Of a stretch of 64,000 nt of DNA, positions 44,202 to 57,400 are shown piece after piece. This stretch comes from Geosiphon pyriformis (lineage: Eukaryota > Glomeromycota > Glomeromycetes > Archaeosporales > Geosiphonaceae), in contig JAAOMT010000324.1 in assembly GCA_016748015.1 (NCBI GenBank), forward strand, positions 64,434-128,433. Reading direction: 5' to 3'. How positions within the stretch are numbered: the first letter of the stretch is position 1; each line of letters starts with the position of its first letter. The notes beneath the pieces were generated by a model, which saw only the letters and a list, made by a program, of their open reading frames with translations, was not told the origin of the DNA and ran no database searches. The translations under genes were made by a program, and so were the position numbers.

Positions 44202-47200
44202 TGAGTAATATGATTTAGAGAGTTGCGACTTGTAATATTAGAGGAATAAACAATCCTGTAAGACAAAATGATATTATTTATTAGCATAAGAAAAAGAACA
44301 ATTTAGTTTCTATTTTCATAGAATCAAAGTTAAAAGGGAAGATTCACCTCTGGATTGTCAACAAATTTGATGATGTGTGGATGTTTATCTCTGGTTTAGA
44401 ATCCAGTTATCTGGGTGCTGGTGTTGTGGTTGTTATGAACTCTTTTTTGGCAAAACATGTGTGCAGAATTTCAGAAGTGCCTGATTGACTCTTGTCTATC
44501 AAGTTGCTTTTCAAAAATAAACTTTCAGCATCAATTTTGGGGCTTTATGCTGGTGTCTCTTCAGTGGCTTGGTTTTCTCAGACTGGTGATATCAACTTTC
44601 TTATTGCAAAGGCTGTCAATAAATCTTCTTTCATTATTCTTGGAGATGATTTTAATGAAGACTATTCTTGTAAATGTGCAAGTTTCAAGAAGTGTTTGGA
44701 TTTTGGTTTGGTTAATGCCTTGGGTGGAAGCTTTTGTGAGAAGTCACCAACTTGGTTCAATTCTCAAGGCATTGTTAAGACAATTGATTATGTGCTCATT
44801 TTTTTAAACTTGGTCAATGCAGTGGTGGGTCATGACGTGTTTGGTATTAAAAAATACTTTGATATTGATCATCAGACTGTTTCAATATTGGTGGGTTTAG
44901 GTGGTTTGTCTGATTAAATTCTGTTTGCAAACAAGCAAATAAGAATTATTGGAAGTACAATTACAAAAGTGCAAATAATATTAAATAGGCCAAATTTAAG
45001 AATGATATGGCAGCAAATGCTGTTATGTTTTATAACAATTTTCTTATAGCTAGAATATACTTGAACTTAGATGCAATGTGGGCTGCTCTCTGTAAAGTAT
45101 TATGTCTGTCTACTGAAACAGTTTTTAAGAAGAAATGGTTCAAAGACTATGATCACGTTTTTGTTGAAGAGTCATCCAAGTTTCACAAGCTGGAGCTCTT
45201 AGTGTCAAAGTTAGTTAAGGCATCTCGTTTAGATTCTTTTGGAGAATTTGCATCTTTGCTTAACAAGTGGAAGAGTTTGGATTTAGTTAATGCTTCTGTG
45301 ATGAAGTTTTTTTTTCTGTCAGGTTTCCTCTTTAATGCCATTTGGTCAGTTTTGTTCAAGATTAAAAAGTTGTATTGCTCCTTCAAAATGTTAAAAGTAG
45401 AACATATTAAGGAATCTAGAATCAGATTGGCAATAGATAAAAAGATAGAAAGTTTTGAATTGAACAAAGGTCATACTATCAGGAGTGTGCTAGAACATTT
45501 CTTTCACAAAATAACTTTGGATCATCTGGTTGTGGATAATGAATTGGTTTTGGAACCTGATCTGGTTAAAACCAAGATGGATGTGATCATAAAAGAATAA
45601 ACTAAAAAGCATGATGTGGTTTCTGTTGTCTCTGATATATGGTGTTGCCAATATCAGTCTTTAGAGTATGTTTTTGATGACGCTTTTTCTGGTGTAATGT
45701 GCTCAATTGACTTTGATGAGATGTCTGGTGTCATCTCAAATCTGCCTAATAGGAAAGTGGCTGGTCTTTTTGGTATCTCAAATAAGTTATAGAAACATTG
45801 TGACAGGTTGGTTTTGAATATGTTTTTAGTGCTTTTGAACTTTTGCTTAAATTGTAAATCTGTTTCTGGGCCTTGGAAGGAGGCTTGGATGTCAATGATC
45901 CCCAAACTGTATAAGTGGGAGGGTGTTCTCACAAACACCCATCTTATTGCTTTGATTGAGATGGCTCACAAAATTCTTTTCAAGATTCTTTCGAACAGGA
46001 TTTTTTTTGTGTGCAGTAAGTTTAATGTTCTCACAGGGGATAATTTTTCTGTTTTAAAAGGTATAACCACACAGTCCCCTATTTTCACTATTGGGTCAGT
46101 TGTTAAAGATGCTTTGGAAAAAAACCATGAGCTATGGTTGATGTTGCAGAACATATAGAAGGCTTATAATTCTGTTGGCTGGAATCATCTGTGTGAGAGT
46201 TTAGTCAGGATAAAAATGTGTGAAAAGTTCATTCAGTTTTTTGGTAGAATTCACAATAGTCGGGTCAACAAAGTTATAACAGATTTTGAGTTGACTGATG
46301 GATATCAGGTGCATGATAGTTTGGACCAAGGAAAGATGTTTTTTCCTCTTCTTTGGTGCATATTTTATGATCCTCTTTTGTGTGAAGTCAAAAGACAAGA
46401 AAGTGTGTATGGATACAGGTTGGACTCTTGTTTTGTGACCAAGACTGGTTGCTTTGAATCTTGGACTGGTTTGACTTTTTTTCTCACTGCAGATGCTTTT
46501 GTCGATGATACAATTTGAATTGGTAGCAACCAGGCTGCTACGCAACATATTCTCAATGTTGCTAGTGAGTTTTTTTGGATCAATGACATTTCAATCAATA
46601 ATAACAAAACAGTGGCCATTCCCATTAATTGCAGAGTTTCTGATCCTTGTTTGCTCATCAGTGATTTGTCTATTTCAATAGCCAAAAAAGAGGAGTCTTA
46701 TCAGTACCTGGGTATTTTTTTGTCTACTGAGAAGTTGTCAAAGCCTAGCTTGGCTAGAGCTTATCTGGATGTCTGGTTTTTTACCAATCTTGTGCTGAGA
46801 AAGTCTGTTTCTAACAAACAGTTTTCATATTTGGTGTTGGCAGTTTTTTACCTCATCATTGCTTACAGGATTCAGTTTAGTTTTGTTTCTATTAATGTGT
46901 GTGCTAAGTAAAACACTATGATTCACAAGAGTCTAAAATCTAAATCTGACTTGCTATTTAACTTTTCCAATAATGCTATTTACCACCCTTCTCTATATGG
47001 TTTGAAGTTTTTTGAACAGGTTTAGGTTGAAAACAAGTCAGCTTCTGTTATTGGTTTTGCCAATTCTGTTGGTATCTTGGGCCATTTGTTTGTGCATAGA
47101 TTATATAACTTGCAGATTCTTAGCTGGTGCTTTTGCCACCCTCTGCTTTTCTCTTTTCATATTAATATCAATTCTTCAGATAATTTTTTGGCTAGCATTA

Positions 47201-48881
47201 TCCAGATTTTTTTGGGGTGCAATCTTTCTCTGGGTGGTCTCATAACCAATGCTTTTTGATTTCAAAACAGAACTTCTATGTCTGTCATTTTTGGTAAGCC
47301 CACCTTTTATAAATGTGTCTCTTCACTTTGGTATTATGGAATTGCTTTTGTTGAGCAACTTTGTAATCATACTGGTTCTATTTTTGAATGGAGAACTTTT
47401 AAGTGGTGGAAAAGATTGGACTCTTGGAGCCCAGTTCTTCATTGGTTTGATGTTTTTGTTCGCTTTTTGAATGATTCTGGGTCATCTTCTGTTTGCAATC
47501 TTCTGTTGTCAGATGTTGATTTGTCTAATGTTTTTGAGTTTCATGAGTTTGAAGTTGTGTGTAATCATCTGTTGGAAATTGATTCTAGTCGTTTTTTTTT
47601 GTTTATGAATGGTTCTTTAAATGGGCTAGATACTCTAAGTATGAAAGCTGGTGCTGCTGTTTTTTTTGAAGACATTGATTTAAGTTTGGGTGTGAGAGTA
47701 TCTGAATTGGTTTTTTCTACTATGGCAGAGCTGCAGGCCATTGCTCTGGCTCTTGAGTGTGTTCTTTTTTCTCATTTGGTCAACTTGTTTTTGAACAGCC
47801 AGGCTGCTTTGAATGTGTGCAAATCAGAATTCATGTTAACTTGTCCAGATTTCAGAAATTGGTGTTGGATCAAGTGTCACCACATTACTAATATTATTCA
47901 TCACAAGAATTTGGATGTTAATTGGGTTAAAGTTAGAGATCACTCTGGTGTTTTGGGCAATGAGTGTGCTGACACTTTCACTAAAACTGCTGCATTTTTT
48001 GATATGCATCTTCCTCACATAATCAATGAACATTTTTTTAGGGCTAGTGGTAATGCAATGTCTGGTAATTCTAGGCATTTTGTTTGTGGTGTTTTCCAAT
48101 CTGTTTACCATACATACTGGAAGATTGGCTCTAGTTTCTGGGTCTTGGTAGATAGCCTGCATGCTGATGTTAATTGGTCCAGATCTTCTTTAATGTGGCA
48201 TCTGAACTTTCATTTGACTGCTGGTTTCACTAGTACTCAGACTGCTGGCTTTTAGATATATTTTATGAAGGCATTGCATCATCATCTTCTAGTTGCTGTG
48301 CATAAGCGTCTTTATAATAAGAGTTACTCCAGTGTGATATGTCTATTCTGTAATAATGTTGAGATCTTAGACCATGTGTTTTCTTGCCCATTTGATGCTG
48401 TTGGTTATGTTCAGTTGGTGGAAGTTCATGCATCTGCTTGCAAGGTGTGCTCAAGTTTATCTCATTCTTTTTTGTGCATTTTGCAAGTGCTTTTTACTTG
48501 CATTTTCAATGTTGTTGTTGGTGCAGCTTTGTGTAAGGGCTTTGTTTTCAAGGAGTGGTATCATGAATCTGTTGCTGTTTTTAAGAACTTTCAGATTGTG
48601 GTTCAGAATATCATGGCTTTTGTGTGTGAGTTTTGTTTTGTGTTTTGTATGATGTTTGGCTAATGTGTACTAAATATTAAGCTGTTATGAAAAAAGGTGA
48701 CATGATCTTGCATGATGATTTTGTTTCTGTTTCAATCTCTGGTCTTTCTTCGGTGCTTTTGGCTGGTGTGATTAGGTTGTTGAGTATTGCAGATGTATTT
48801 AGTGTTAGTTTTGGGTTTTGTAAATCTTGTTTATTCTTTTCAGATATAAGTGACATGGTTTCAGTACATATAAGTGTCTAG
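44201..48881 (+). pseudogene. LINE copy 2 ORF2
   Basis: Endonuclease 44,201-44,916: ATCNIRG, IESKLK, GDDFNED (Gly-Asp-Phe-Asn altered), DIDHQTVSI with His kept. RT 45,000-46,900: NLPNRKVAGLFGIS, VLTNTHLIALIEMA, SLDQGKMFFPLLW, DAFVDDTI. Motif A Asp is NI*KAYNSVGW-like (Asp changed to Asn near 46,165). RNase H from about 47,600: FMNGSL (Asp to Asn), MAELQAIALALEC (Glu kept), FLNSQAAL (Asp to Asn), NECADTF. Zinc finger CLFCNNVEILDHVFSC near 48,340. Stops at Trp/Gln sites, for example 45,598, 46,156, 46,516, 46,909 and 48,253. Last stop at 48,879. Confidence 0.82.
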
Positions 48882-49011
48882 TGTTGTCCTGACTAGTCTG
48901 AATGACTGGTTATGTATAGAAAATACATGATTTATACCTAGTTTAGATTACTTGTATAATGTATTATACTAGGCAATTTTTGGATCTCACTTATTAAATT
49001 GAATAAAAAAA

Positions 49012-50180
49012 AAAATAGTAGTAACTAAGTTTTTTAAAATGTATAAACAAACTTTTTTAATAAGTTTGTTTTTTAATTTAGCAATAACTAGTTTAAAATT
49101 TGAACATTAGAGTAATATTTATTGTTTTTTAATTGTTTATTCTTTTAAAAAATTTATTAAACTTTTTAAAATAAGTTACAACAGATTTAATTGGTTTTTG
49201 TCTAATGTTTTAAAAGCAATTTTGAAGTGTAATTAAGATGTTGTTGTTAATAAACTATTCAAAAAAAGCAATTTTAAAAGTAATTTAATTAGTAAAAATT
49301 GCTACTAAGTTTTTAAATTATTTACTTGTAGTTTTTTATAAAAAGTAAAAAATTGTTTTTATTATTTTTAATATATTTTATTTATTTGTATTTTCTGTCT
49401 TTGTAATTTATTAAGCCATTTTTAAAAATTCATTTCAGTATTTTTTGGTAAATTTAAAAATTTTTGCAATATAAATAATAGTCATTTTTTTATTGTTTTT
49501 TTTGTTGTTTGTAGTGTTTTTTATTGTTTTTTTTTATTGACTAAGGTTTTTAAGTATTTATTTTAGTTTTTTGCTAAATAATTAAGAAGATTAATACTAA
49601 TATAAATTAGTTTTAGCTATTAAATAAAACTTTTTATAAATTGATTAAATAATAAATTAAATATTTGTGTTTAAATAAGTAAAGCTAAAAAAAATGTAAT
49701 TAAAATAATAGTTTAATATTTAATTTTTGTTTAAATATTTACAGATGCTTAAATATTTGTCTTTAGTGTATTAGATATTATTTAAACTGATCAAATATTT
49801 TTCTTTACTACTTATTTTTAATTCAAATTTAAGTTTAAGAACAAATTGTAAATTGAGAGAGTATTTTTTTTACAAAATTAAATAATATTGCAGTTAAGTT
49901 TTTAAAAATAAATAGTACAAGTTTTAATACTAATAGCTTTTGAATTTTTATTTAAATAATAAATTAAATTTCAAGATTTTTTTAATTTCTGTAATATTGT
50001 AGTTTCTAAAAAAATAATTATTGATTCAGTTTTTAATGTATTAAAAAAGTGTTTTTTTAACAGTTGTAATTTTATCTTGAATTTCAAATTTTTGTTTGCA
50101 GTAAGTGTAAATTGACTAATATTTTAAAGTTGTTATATTGGATATAATTACTATTTTAATATAATTATTGCTGTATTATT
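49012..50180 (-). pseudogene. Element F, right part: gag (heavily decayed)
   Basis: Minus strand from about 50,180 down. Closest to the LINE, KLKNKLIKKVCLYILKNLVT at about 49,090-49,030 matches RLKDKLIKKVCLHLPEDLVT of element C gag, and the next gag residues appear on the other side of LINE copy 2. The rest is a stop-ridden frame. Confidence 0.6.
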
Positions 50181-50197
50181 CTTGAAAGAATACCAAA

Positions 50198-50985
50198 TGT
50201 TATTAAAAGTTTTTTTATCTTTTTTTTAATGTTGTTAATACTGTTTTGTTGTTAATTCTGCTGCTGATAAAAGCTGATAAATTTTTAATATAATTTTTTT
50301 TTAAGATAGTTTTTCATATTTTAAACCATATATATTGTTGGATTTATAATAGAATAGCCAATTTTGTATCAATTACTTATATAGTTATTTTGCAGTAAAA
50401 GTTAATTTTTTTACCAAAAAATTTTGTCTGTAAATTTTTTAATTAATGTGTAATTATTTTGTTATAAAAGTCAACTTTTTTATAAGAAATTTTGATTGTA
50501 ATCTACTTAATAATATAAAAAATAAATAAAGAAGATGATAATTAAGACTTAAAATTCCAAAAAAAATATTTAATTTAAATTAAGATACATTTTTTTGAAG
50601 AAAAAAATTTTTTTTATATAACTTATTATAATATTATTCTATAATCTAGCATTTTTTTTAATTTTAACAAATTAAAGATATATTTTATTAAACTATAAGT
50701 TATTTCTGCAAACTATAAATTATTTTGGTAAACTGTTAAATATTTTGTTAAATTTATAAATATTTTGGCAAAGTTTAAATATTATATAGTTTAGTGTATT
50801 ATATAATTTAATTATTATAATTTGATTATATTTGTGTTTTGTACAAATTAAATTATTAATTAAATAATAATTTGGTTAATTTAATAAGTTAATAAGTAAT
50901 AAATTAAAATAATTATATACCAATTAATAATAAAATTTATAAAAATAATTTTATGCTAAATAATATTTCAAATTTTAGCTAATAA
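50198..50985 (-). repeat. 5' LTR of element F (C-type, heavily decayed)
   Basis: Follows the D LTR segment by segment: TGTTATTAAAAG at 50,198 (LTR end), GTTGTTAATACTG-type block, AATAGCCAATTTTGTATC, TTGTCTGTAAAT, AAGTCAACTTTTTTA, AACTTATTATAATATTA and TGGTAAACTGTTAAATATTTTG-type repeats. The far end near 50,985 is estimated. Next to it, near 50,195-50,182, the PBS equivalent reads TGGTATTCTTTC. Confidence 0.7.
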
Positions 50986-51831
50986 TATATTCTTAAAGAT
51001 TATTTTTATAATTTATAATTTTATTTTAAACATTAAACTTGTTTTTTTAACCAAATATTCTTTTTTTATGCTTATGTTTTTACTTTTAATTTTTTTATTT
51101 TTATTAATATTACTTATTTACTTTTTAAGTTTATTATTTATTTAAAAAAAAAGCAGTTTTATTATTAAACTTTATTATGTTTGATATTTTTTTCTTTTAA
51201 AAGCCAAAGTATTTTTATATTTATTTTGCCAATCATATTAACAATAGCTTTTAAGTTTTGTATAAAAAAATTATTGGTAAATAAAATATTAATAAAAAAC
51301 AAAATAAAAACACAAATCTTTTTTCTTAAAAAACATGTTTTTTTAGAATTTTTAAAAGAAAAAAGTTTTTTTAAATCTTTTTTTGTTTTGTTTTATATTG
51401 AACAATAAAAATAAATTATAAATTTTAGTAAATATTTTGTAAACATGTTTTTTAATTTTATAGAAAATATAAATATTAAATTTATTTTGGTTTTTTAATA
51501 TATTCAATTTAATTTGAAAAAATAAAAATTTTTATTATACATTAAATCAATTAATATAAAAATATTTTTGTTTCAAATTATTAAGTATATTAATTAATAT
51601 TTTCTATGTTTTTTTAATAAATAATTTATAAATATTACAATATAACAATTCTTTTTATTAATTATTATATAATTAAATTAATAGTATTATTATTGTTAAA
51701 ATAAACAACTAATTTCTAAAATATATAATTTTGAAATTTTTTTTAAAAATTGCCATTTTAGTCATTTTATTAATTAAACTATATAGTCCCAAAAAATCTT
51801 TCTCTTAGAACGATTTAGTTAATAATAAGAT
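50986..51831. other. AT-rich stretch, no supported gene
   Basis: Long T- and A-runs. An open frame at 51,181-51,408 (Phe/Leu/Ile/Lys only) looks like a by-product of composition. Near 51,800-51,840 a short GATTTAAATACTATTATTTA resembles the LINE 3' tip, too short to call. Confidence 0.4.
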
Positions 51832-52528
51832 TTAAATACTATTATTTAGGTTCTGAACATGTCCCTGACACTATTAAAAATATAAAATACTCATAAATAA
51901 TGGATGATTTTGAATCTAAAATGTTTTCTCAAAAAATGATTTTTATTGAGAATACACTTACCAAAGTTGCCTGTTTTTCAGCAGCTTGTTGCGCCTTTTT
52001 TTTACATTGAACTTTCGAAATGAAAGAAGCAAAAAAAATTATATTTTGTACTTTCTTTTCGCCACCACAAGAAACCAATTCCCATAAGCTCAACTGGGTT
52101 CCCATTCGTTTTTTCGCAAACTCGGAAGGGGTGAAAGGTAGCGGGGTTGGTTGGAGTCTTTCCCTAGGAGTGTTCAAGATAGGCGTCCAATCCTCTTGGA
52201 CAACTTTTATGTTCAAGTCAGGAGATTTTATTTGAGTAGTCCAAATGGTGTAATACTTATATTTTCGTTTCTTCTTACATAGGGAAGTGGGGAAAGGCTT
52301 TGCATTTTTAGGGGTTCTGAAGTCGGGGTTAAAAATGTGGTATATTTTCTTAGGCTCATGAACTTCTGGAAACGAAACAGGACGAAAAGGGTTTCGCGGG
52401 GCAAAAACTTGTGTGTAAGTTGAAGTTAACGAATTTGCACATTTGAGTTGATAAGCTTTTTTATTATAAAATTCTAGAAGGCTTTTTTGGTTGGGATGTG
52501 GTTTTTTTTTCTTGGATACTTTCGGCAT
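51832..52528 (-). CDS. Putative host gene with N-terminal PIP-box-like motif; one intron proposed
   Basis: An island of normal base composition in AT-rich DNA. Exon 1 (52,528-51,962) codes for 189 residues from MPKVSKKKKPHPN. Residues 14-21 are QKSLLEFY, fitting the PCNA-interacting PIP-box Q-x-x-L-x-x-F-Y, next to a basic stretch. The rest is basic, Pro-rich (NPFRPVSFPEVHEP, RLQPTPLPFTPSEF) and ends in KKAQQAAEKQATL. No catalytic domain recognised. At 51,961 a consensus donor GTAAGT follows (G|GTAAGT). With the acceptor TTAATAG (intron 51,961-51,871, 91 bases), exon 2 adds 12 residues and ends TAA at 51,832. A nearer acceptor ATTTTAG (51,916; 46-base intron) would give another 13-14 residue tail. 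Without splicing the frame ends at 51,929. Likely nuclear, replication or repair related if the motif is real. No stops at Trp codons, unlike its surroundings. Confidence 0.6.
51871..51961 (-). other. Proposed intron of the PIP-box gene
   Basis: Donor GTAAGT after exon end TTTG; acceptor TAATAG before TGTCAGGGACATG, a stretch of more complex sequence than its surroundings, which is why I prefer it to the acceptor at 51,916. Confidence 0.45.
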
Positions 52529-54274
52529 CTTACGTTACAAAACCAAATAACCCTTTCGAGTGAGTAAATATTTTCATTTGGAGACACGACGTAATAAACT
52601 TTGGTGGTTTAATTTTTGTTTTATCACATGAGTATATAAAAATCCCATGCTCGGATCTATTTTGCTCTCTTTAATGATATTTAGAATTATTTGATAATGA
52701 ATATAAACTTTTTATTCATAACATCTTAATAACTGTAATTTTTTATGAATTAAAAATTTTTCTAATTTATTAAATTAAATAAAAAATAACAAATTAGAAA
52801 AATCAATAATGTAATTAATAAAATTTATTTAAAAAATAAATAAATTTAATTATAAAAAAAACTAAAAAAAATTTATTACATAATTAATATCACTTTTATT
52901 TTTTTATTTCAAAAAATGAAATTTATAAAAATAACAACAATTTTAATGTGTAAAACTGAATTGTTAATAATTTGTTAATTTAATTTGTTATTAATAAACT
53001 AATAATTAATTTTAATTTTTTTAATAAATTATAGTTAATATATAAAATGCAATAATTAAAAATTTATTATTATTAAAATTTTGTTAATGTTTTTATATTA
53101 ATATTATTAAAATTTAATTTCAAAAATTTAATATAATTTTTTATTATCATTTGATAAAATGTAATTTAATTATTATTTAAATATATTTAATATATATATA
53201 TATATTATATTAATTACAATTTTACAGAATTAATTATTTAAAATTATATTAAATAATAAATTAAAAACAGATTTTTGTATTTATTTTATTAATAAAAAAT
53301 TTAAAGTTTTATTATTTTATATAAACTTATTTATAAAAAATAATAATTTTTTATTATTGGTTATTTTATTAAATAATATAATATAAATGCTTAAAATAGT
53401 AAAGAATCTTGCTAAAAATTTTAATTTAAAAAAAAATTATTTATTTTTGAATTAAATAATAAAATTTTAGTTAATATAATTGTATAATGTAATTTTAATT
53501 GGCTTGAATAACTAATTATATGTAAAAAATATATTAGTTTAAATAAAAAACTTTTTTTCTTCTATGTTCAAAATTTTTCAAAATAAAAATAATTTTGCAA
53601 AAAAGTTTTTTGTTATTATTTTATAAGATACAAATTTTTTTGTTTTAAGTTTAACAATTATTATAAATAATAATATAATAAAGAAAAAATCGATTAAAGA
53701 CATTGTTTTTGGTTTTATTAATAATAATTTAATACAGAAACCAAAAATTTTAATTAATAATATTAAATACTTAAATATAAAACAGATTTAAAAATTAATT
53801 TATTTTTAGATAATGTTAATTTTAAATAATTTATAAACATAAAAACAGACTTAATAAAAAAAAAAATAAATTTTTTAATAATTAATAATAAATATAAAGT
53901 AAATAATAAAAATAAAAATTTTTTGAATTTTTAAATAAATATTTTTAAAGTAAAAAAATAAATATTAATCAACAGAAAAATATTTTTTTAAATATAATTA
54001 ATTTTAATATAAATAAAAAAAAATAATACTTCTTTTATATTAAACTATTATTTTGTAAAAAAATAAATTAATTTCAAGATAATTAAAAAAATTATCATCT
54101 TTTTAAAGTTTAAATAAAACTATATTATTAATTATTAAGCTAAAATTCTAATAAACAGCAATTTTAAAAAACAAGAAAATTATTCAGATTAAATTGTAAT
54201 TATTAAAAAAGTTTTTATAAATATATCTAAAAAAACAATTATTTAATTTTATTTGAATTTAATTAAATAATATT
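52529..54274. other. Upstream region of the PIP-box gene, then AT-rich DNA
   Basis: The first 150 bases (to about 52,680) keep mixed composition with several CpG (TTACGTCGTGTC) and probably hold the promoter and 5' UTR. From 52,700 to 54,274 the sequence is extremely AT-rich with long runs. Lys/Asn/Ile/Phe-rich frames may be old transposon remains, but nothing can be identified. Confidence 0.5.
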
Positions 54275-54419
54275 AAAAAAAAACTTTTTTCTCTTGTCAA
54301 TTCTTTGATCACAATGAAAGCAAAAAATTTATTGAAAAACTAGCTTTTCTTTTCTCTTTTTTTCTTTATTTCTTTTAATTATTTCTTTTTACACAACTTC
54401 TTTTGTTACAATAGAATCA

Positions 54420-57400
54420 GTAAAAATACTTATTAGTAGTTTTAATTCTGATTTAACTGATTTAAGAACTTATTTAAGTGCCAAAAAAGACATATAAAGA
54501 ATGTCTACTCTTGCAATACATTTTATAAAAAACTGAAAAAACCTGAAGCTAGTGGTGTGATTAACTTGTCTGCTGGCTTTTTGAGTTTAGATAATATTAA
54601 TAGAGTTAATATCAAACCAGTAGTGTTCTAAGAAAGCAATATTAGTAGTATTGTAAATAATATTAGTAGTTTATTAAATATTGAGAATATAAAAAACACA
54701 ATTGTTGAGAAAACAAAGTATGCAAATTTAGACACTTCAGTAGATAATAAAAATATAAATAAAACCATGTCAAAAAAAACTCACACCCAGATATATGTGT
54801 TAAATTACTCTTTAAAGACACTTTTATTTGTTAATATAAGTGATAATAATAATGTTCTGGTGCTTTTGTCTTTTAAGTTTGTTGGTTTTAAACAGTTGCT
54901 ATTGGTTGGATCATGTGTTTTGGAAAAGCAAAACTTCGAACCTGTTAAATTGTTTATTTTAAATATTGTTATCAGAAAATTTTCACACTTTCAATACAAA
55001 AATTACAACACATACAATGAAAATTAACATCAAAATCATGTGAAAAAAACCTACATTATCACACTTAATCAACAAAATCAGCTGGCAATTTGAGAATAAA
55101 TAATCAGCAATCAATCCAATTACAACAAAGAAATATGGCACAATTTAACAGTTTAACTAAGTTGGATACAAAAAAATCTTGGCAAACTAAGAAACACCAA
55201 TGGAAATGAATAATTGATGTATATAATCAGATAACAACAGATTTTGTTATGCTCCAAAATTCTTATATGCTCTTATTAGAACAATTTAACATTCCAGATC
55301 TGCAATTAATGGTTAAAAGTAGTTACCAAGAAATGTAATCAATTGATTTATTTCTGATTATGTTGATCATAATCACAATTGGTATGATTGATTTACAATC
55401 AATGTTCTAGATTCAGCCATCTAAATCTAATCATCTAAATTATTAGCTCTTGGATAAATAACAGGCCAAGTAAGCTCATCATAAATTGATTAATTAAATA
55501 TATATAAATAATTGATGTATTTTAAATAGTTCTAATATAGTATGTAGATTTGATGTAATTTAGCTATATATACAGCTTCTTTGTCAGCTCAGAAAAATAT
55601 CAGTTCAATACTGAGCCAACTTTTCACTATAGTTTTATAGTGAGCAGTTAGTCTTCTTCTTTATCTTTTACTTTTTTTTTCTCCTTTTCTATGCTCTAAA
55701 TACTTGTTATCACAATTTCAAGTATGCCTTTTCATATTTCTTATCACTATTTGGAATCACATTGTTTATAATCTTTTACCTACTTGTTATTACCATTTCA
55801 AGTTGTTCTATTACTTCTGATCTTTTAAATTATGTGTTATTACCATTTTACATTAAGTTTTGTTTCACCGAACAAGTTGTTAAATCTAAAAATAAGTAAT
55901 AAAGTATCATATTGTTAAAGAGTGGTCTTAATAATAAAAAGTTTAAGCAAAATCTATTTCAGTTATGTTTGACTTTCATAATTTCTTTTATAATTCTTAT
56001 AACTTCATTTTCAAAGCGGGCATTTGAACATCACATTTTTTTGATGACTAATTAAAAGAATTTTGGTTATGATTTTTTTAAGTAGTTTTGGTTTCTTCTT
56101 GTTACTAGTTGCACTTCTGATACATATAAAGAGATGTAACTTCTCTTTTTCCTTTTTCAAATACCTAAAACTGGTTCTTGCCCAAAAACAAATAATAATG
56201 ACAATACTTTCTTTCACTTTTAATGACCTTATTACATACTCCTTTTGCTTTCCCACCTACTGAAATAGTTTATACACCCATAATATGCTATAGTCAATAA
56301 CATAATCATGGTAATGTGTATTCCAAATGAAATTTATTGTCATTGTTAAGAAGTTACAAATCCATAGCTTTCATCTGGTAACAATGTTAAGTTGTCTGCT
56401 GTGTTTAACAAAACTAATAATAATAAGTTAATTGCTGTAAAAAAAATTTTTTATTATGTAAATAGTTTTGAGAAAGCCTCTACTTCTTTAAAACTTTTTG
56501 GAATAATCAGATCTTTTTTTATATCTGAGTTGAGTTTAAAAAAAACAAAAGAATTGGCAGTTAGTAAAAAAATTCGGATTAATAATGACATATCAAAACT
56601 AAATAACCATATAGATTAGAAGATAATTTTTAAAAAGATTTCTGTTAATCTTCCCAAATCAACAATAGAATCGATTTTTTTTAAATTTGGCAAGATTATT
56701 TCAATCAAAATACAACTGATTAGTCTTTGGCAAAAAGCCTTAGTTGAATTTAAATTATCAGATATTGTCAGCTTAATTGCTTCCAACTGATTAATTCATA
56801 TGAAAAAAAATTCTGTACACATGGCTTTAGCAGTCAATAATAAACAGTTATTAGTATCAAAAAATCTTTATTGGGCTTTACTGTATACTTTACCAGTTGG
56901 CATTACTGTTTATGATTTTTCTAATTTGCTAGAATCATATAGTAAGAAGACTTATTTTATTGGCCATAATCCAAATTCATATATGTGTAACAGATATACT
57001 GTGATTTGTTTTATTGATAAGGTCTTTAAAAAGGCTGTTATTAATTCTACACCAGTTTTTAGAGGTGTGAATTTGCATTAAGCTGGTTTTTCTTTGATCT
57101 ATTGTATTTAGTATAAACAATTTGGTCATGTTTTTGACATGTGTTTAATAAGTGAAAATCTGAATAGTCATAGTAAACAATTGATCATTTCTTATAATCA
57201 AATTTATTTAGTAAACATATATAAAAAGAAGCAGATGCCAATTACTTATCCAGTTTTATTTGGTGGAAAAACTTGGGTATAGATTGCTAATAGTTCTACT
57301 TTTATGTAGTTTTTTTGGTTTTTTCTAATGTTGGTTTATCTTTGAATATTAAACCATTTTTACGGGTTTTTTTAACTATAAACAATAGGTTTGCTGCTTT

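Larger units (their letters stand above)
42262..49011 (+). mobile_element. LINE copy 2, full length (about 6.75 kb)
   Basis: Same family as copy 1 and almost equal in length. It starts at AAAAAAAAAACTTCTTTCTC and ends in an A run. The 10-base duplication AAAATAGTAG is at 42,252-42,261 and 49,012-49,021. It is inserted inside gag of element F in the opposite orientation. More decayed than copy 1: CpG largely gone, more Trp/Gln stops, start codon of ORF1 lost (ATA for ATG near 42,409). Confidence 0.9.

Noticed and set aside
51181-51408. 75-codon plus-strand ORF, Phe/Ile/Leu/Lys rich, membrane-like
   Set aside because: In extremely AT-rich DNA such frames arise by chance; no conserved motif, no context, composition equal to the flanks.
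51800-51840. LINE 3'-tip fragment next to the PIP-box gene
   Set aside because: About 30 bases resemble the LINE 3' end, but this is too short and AT-rich to separate from chance; it would also overlap the proposed exon 2.
52020-52235. Plus-strand ORF opposite the PIP-box gene
   Set aside because: Overlaps a longer minus-strand frame with a donor site and a motif; it reads as an antisense shadow.
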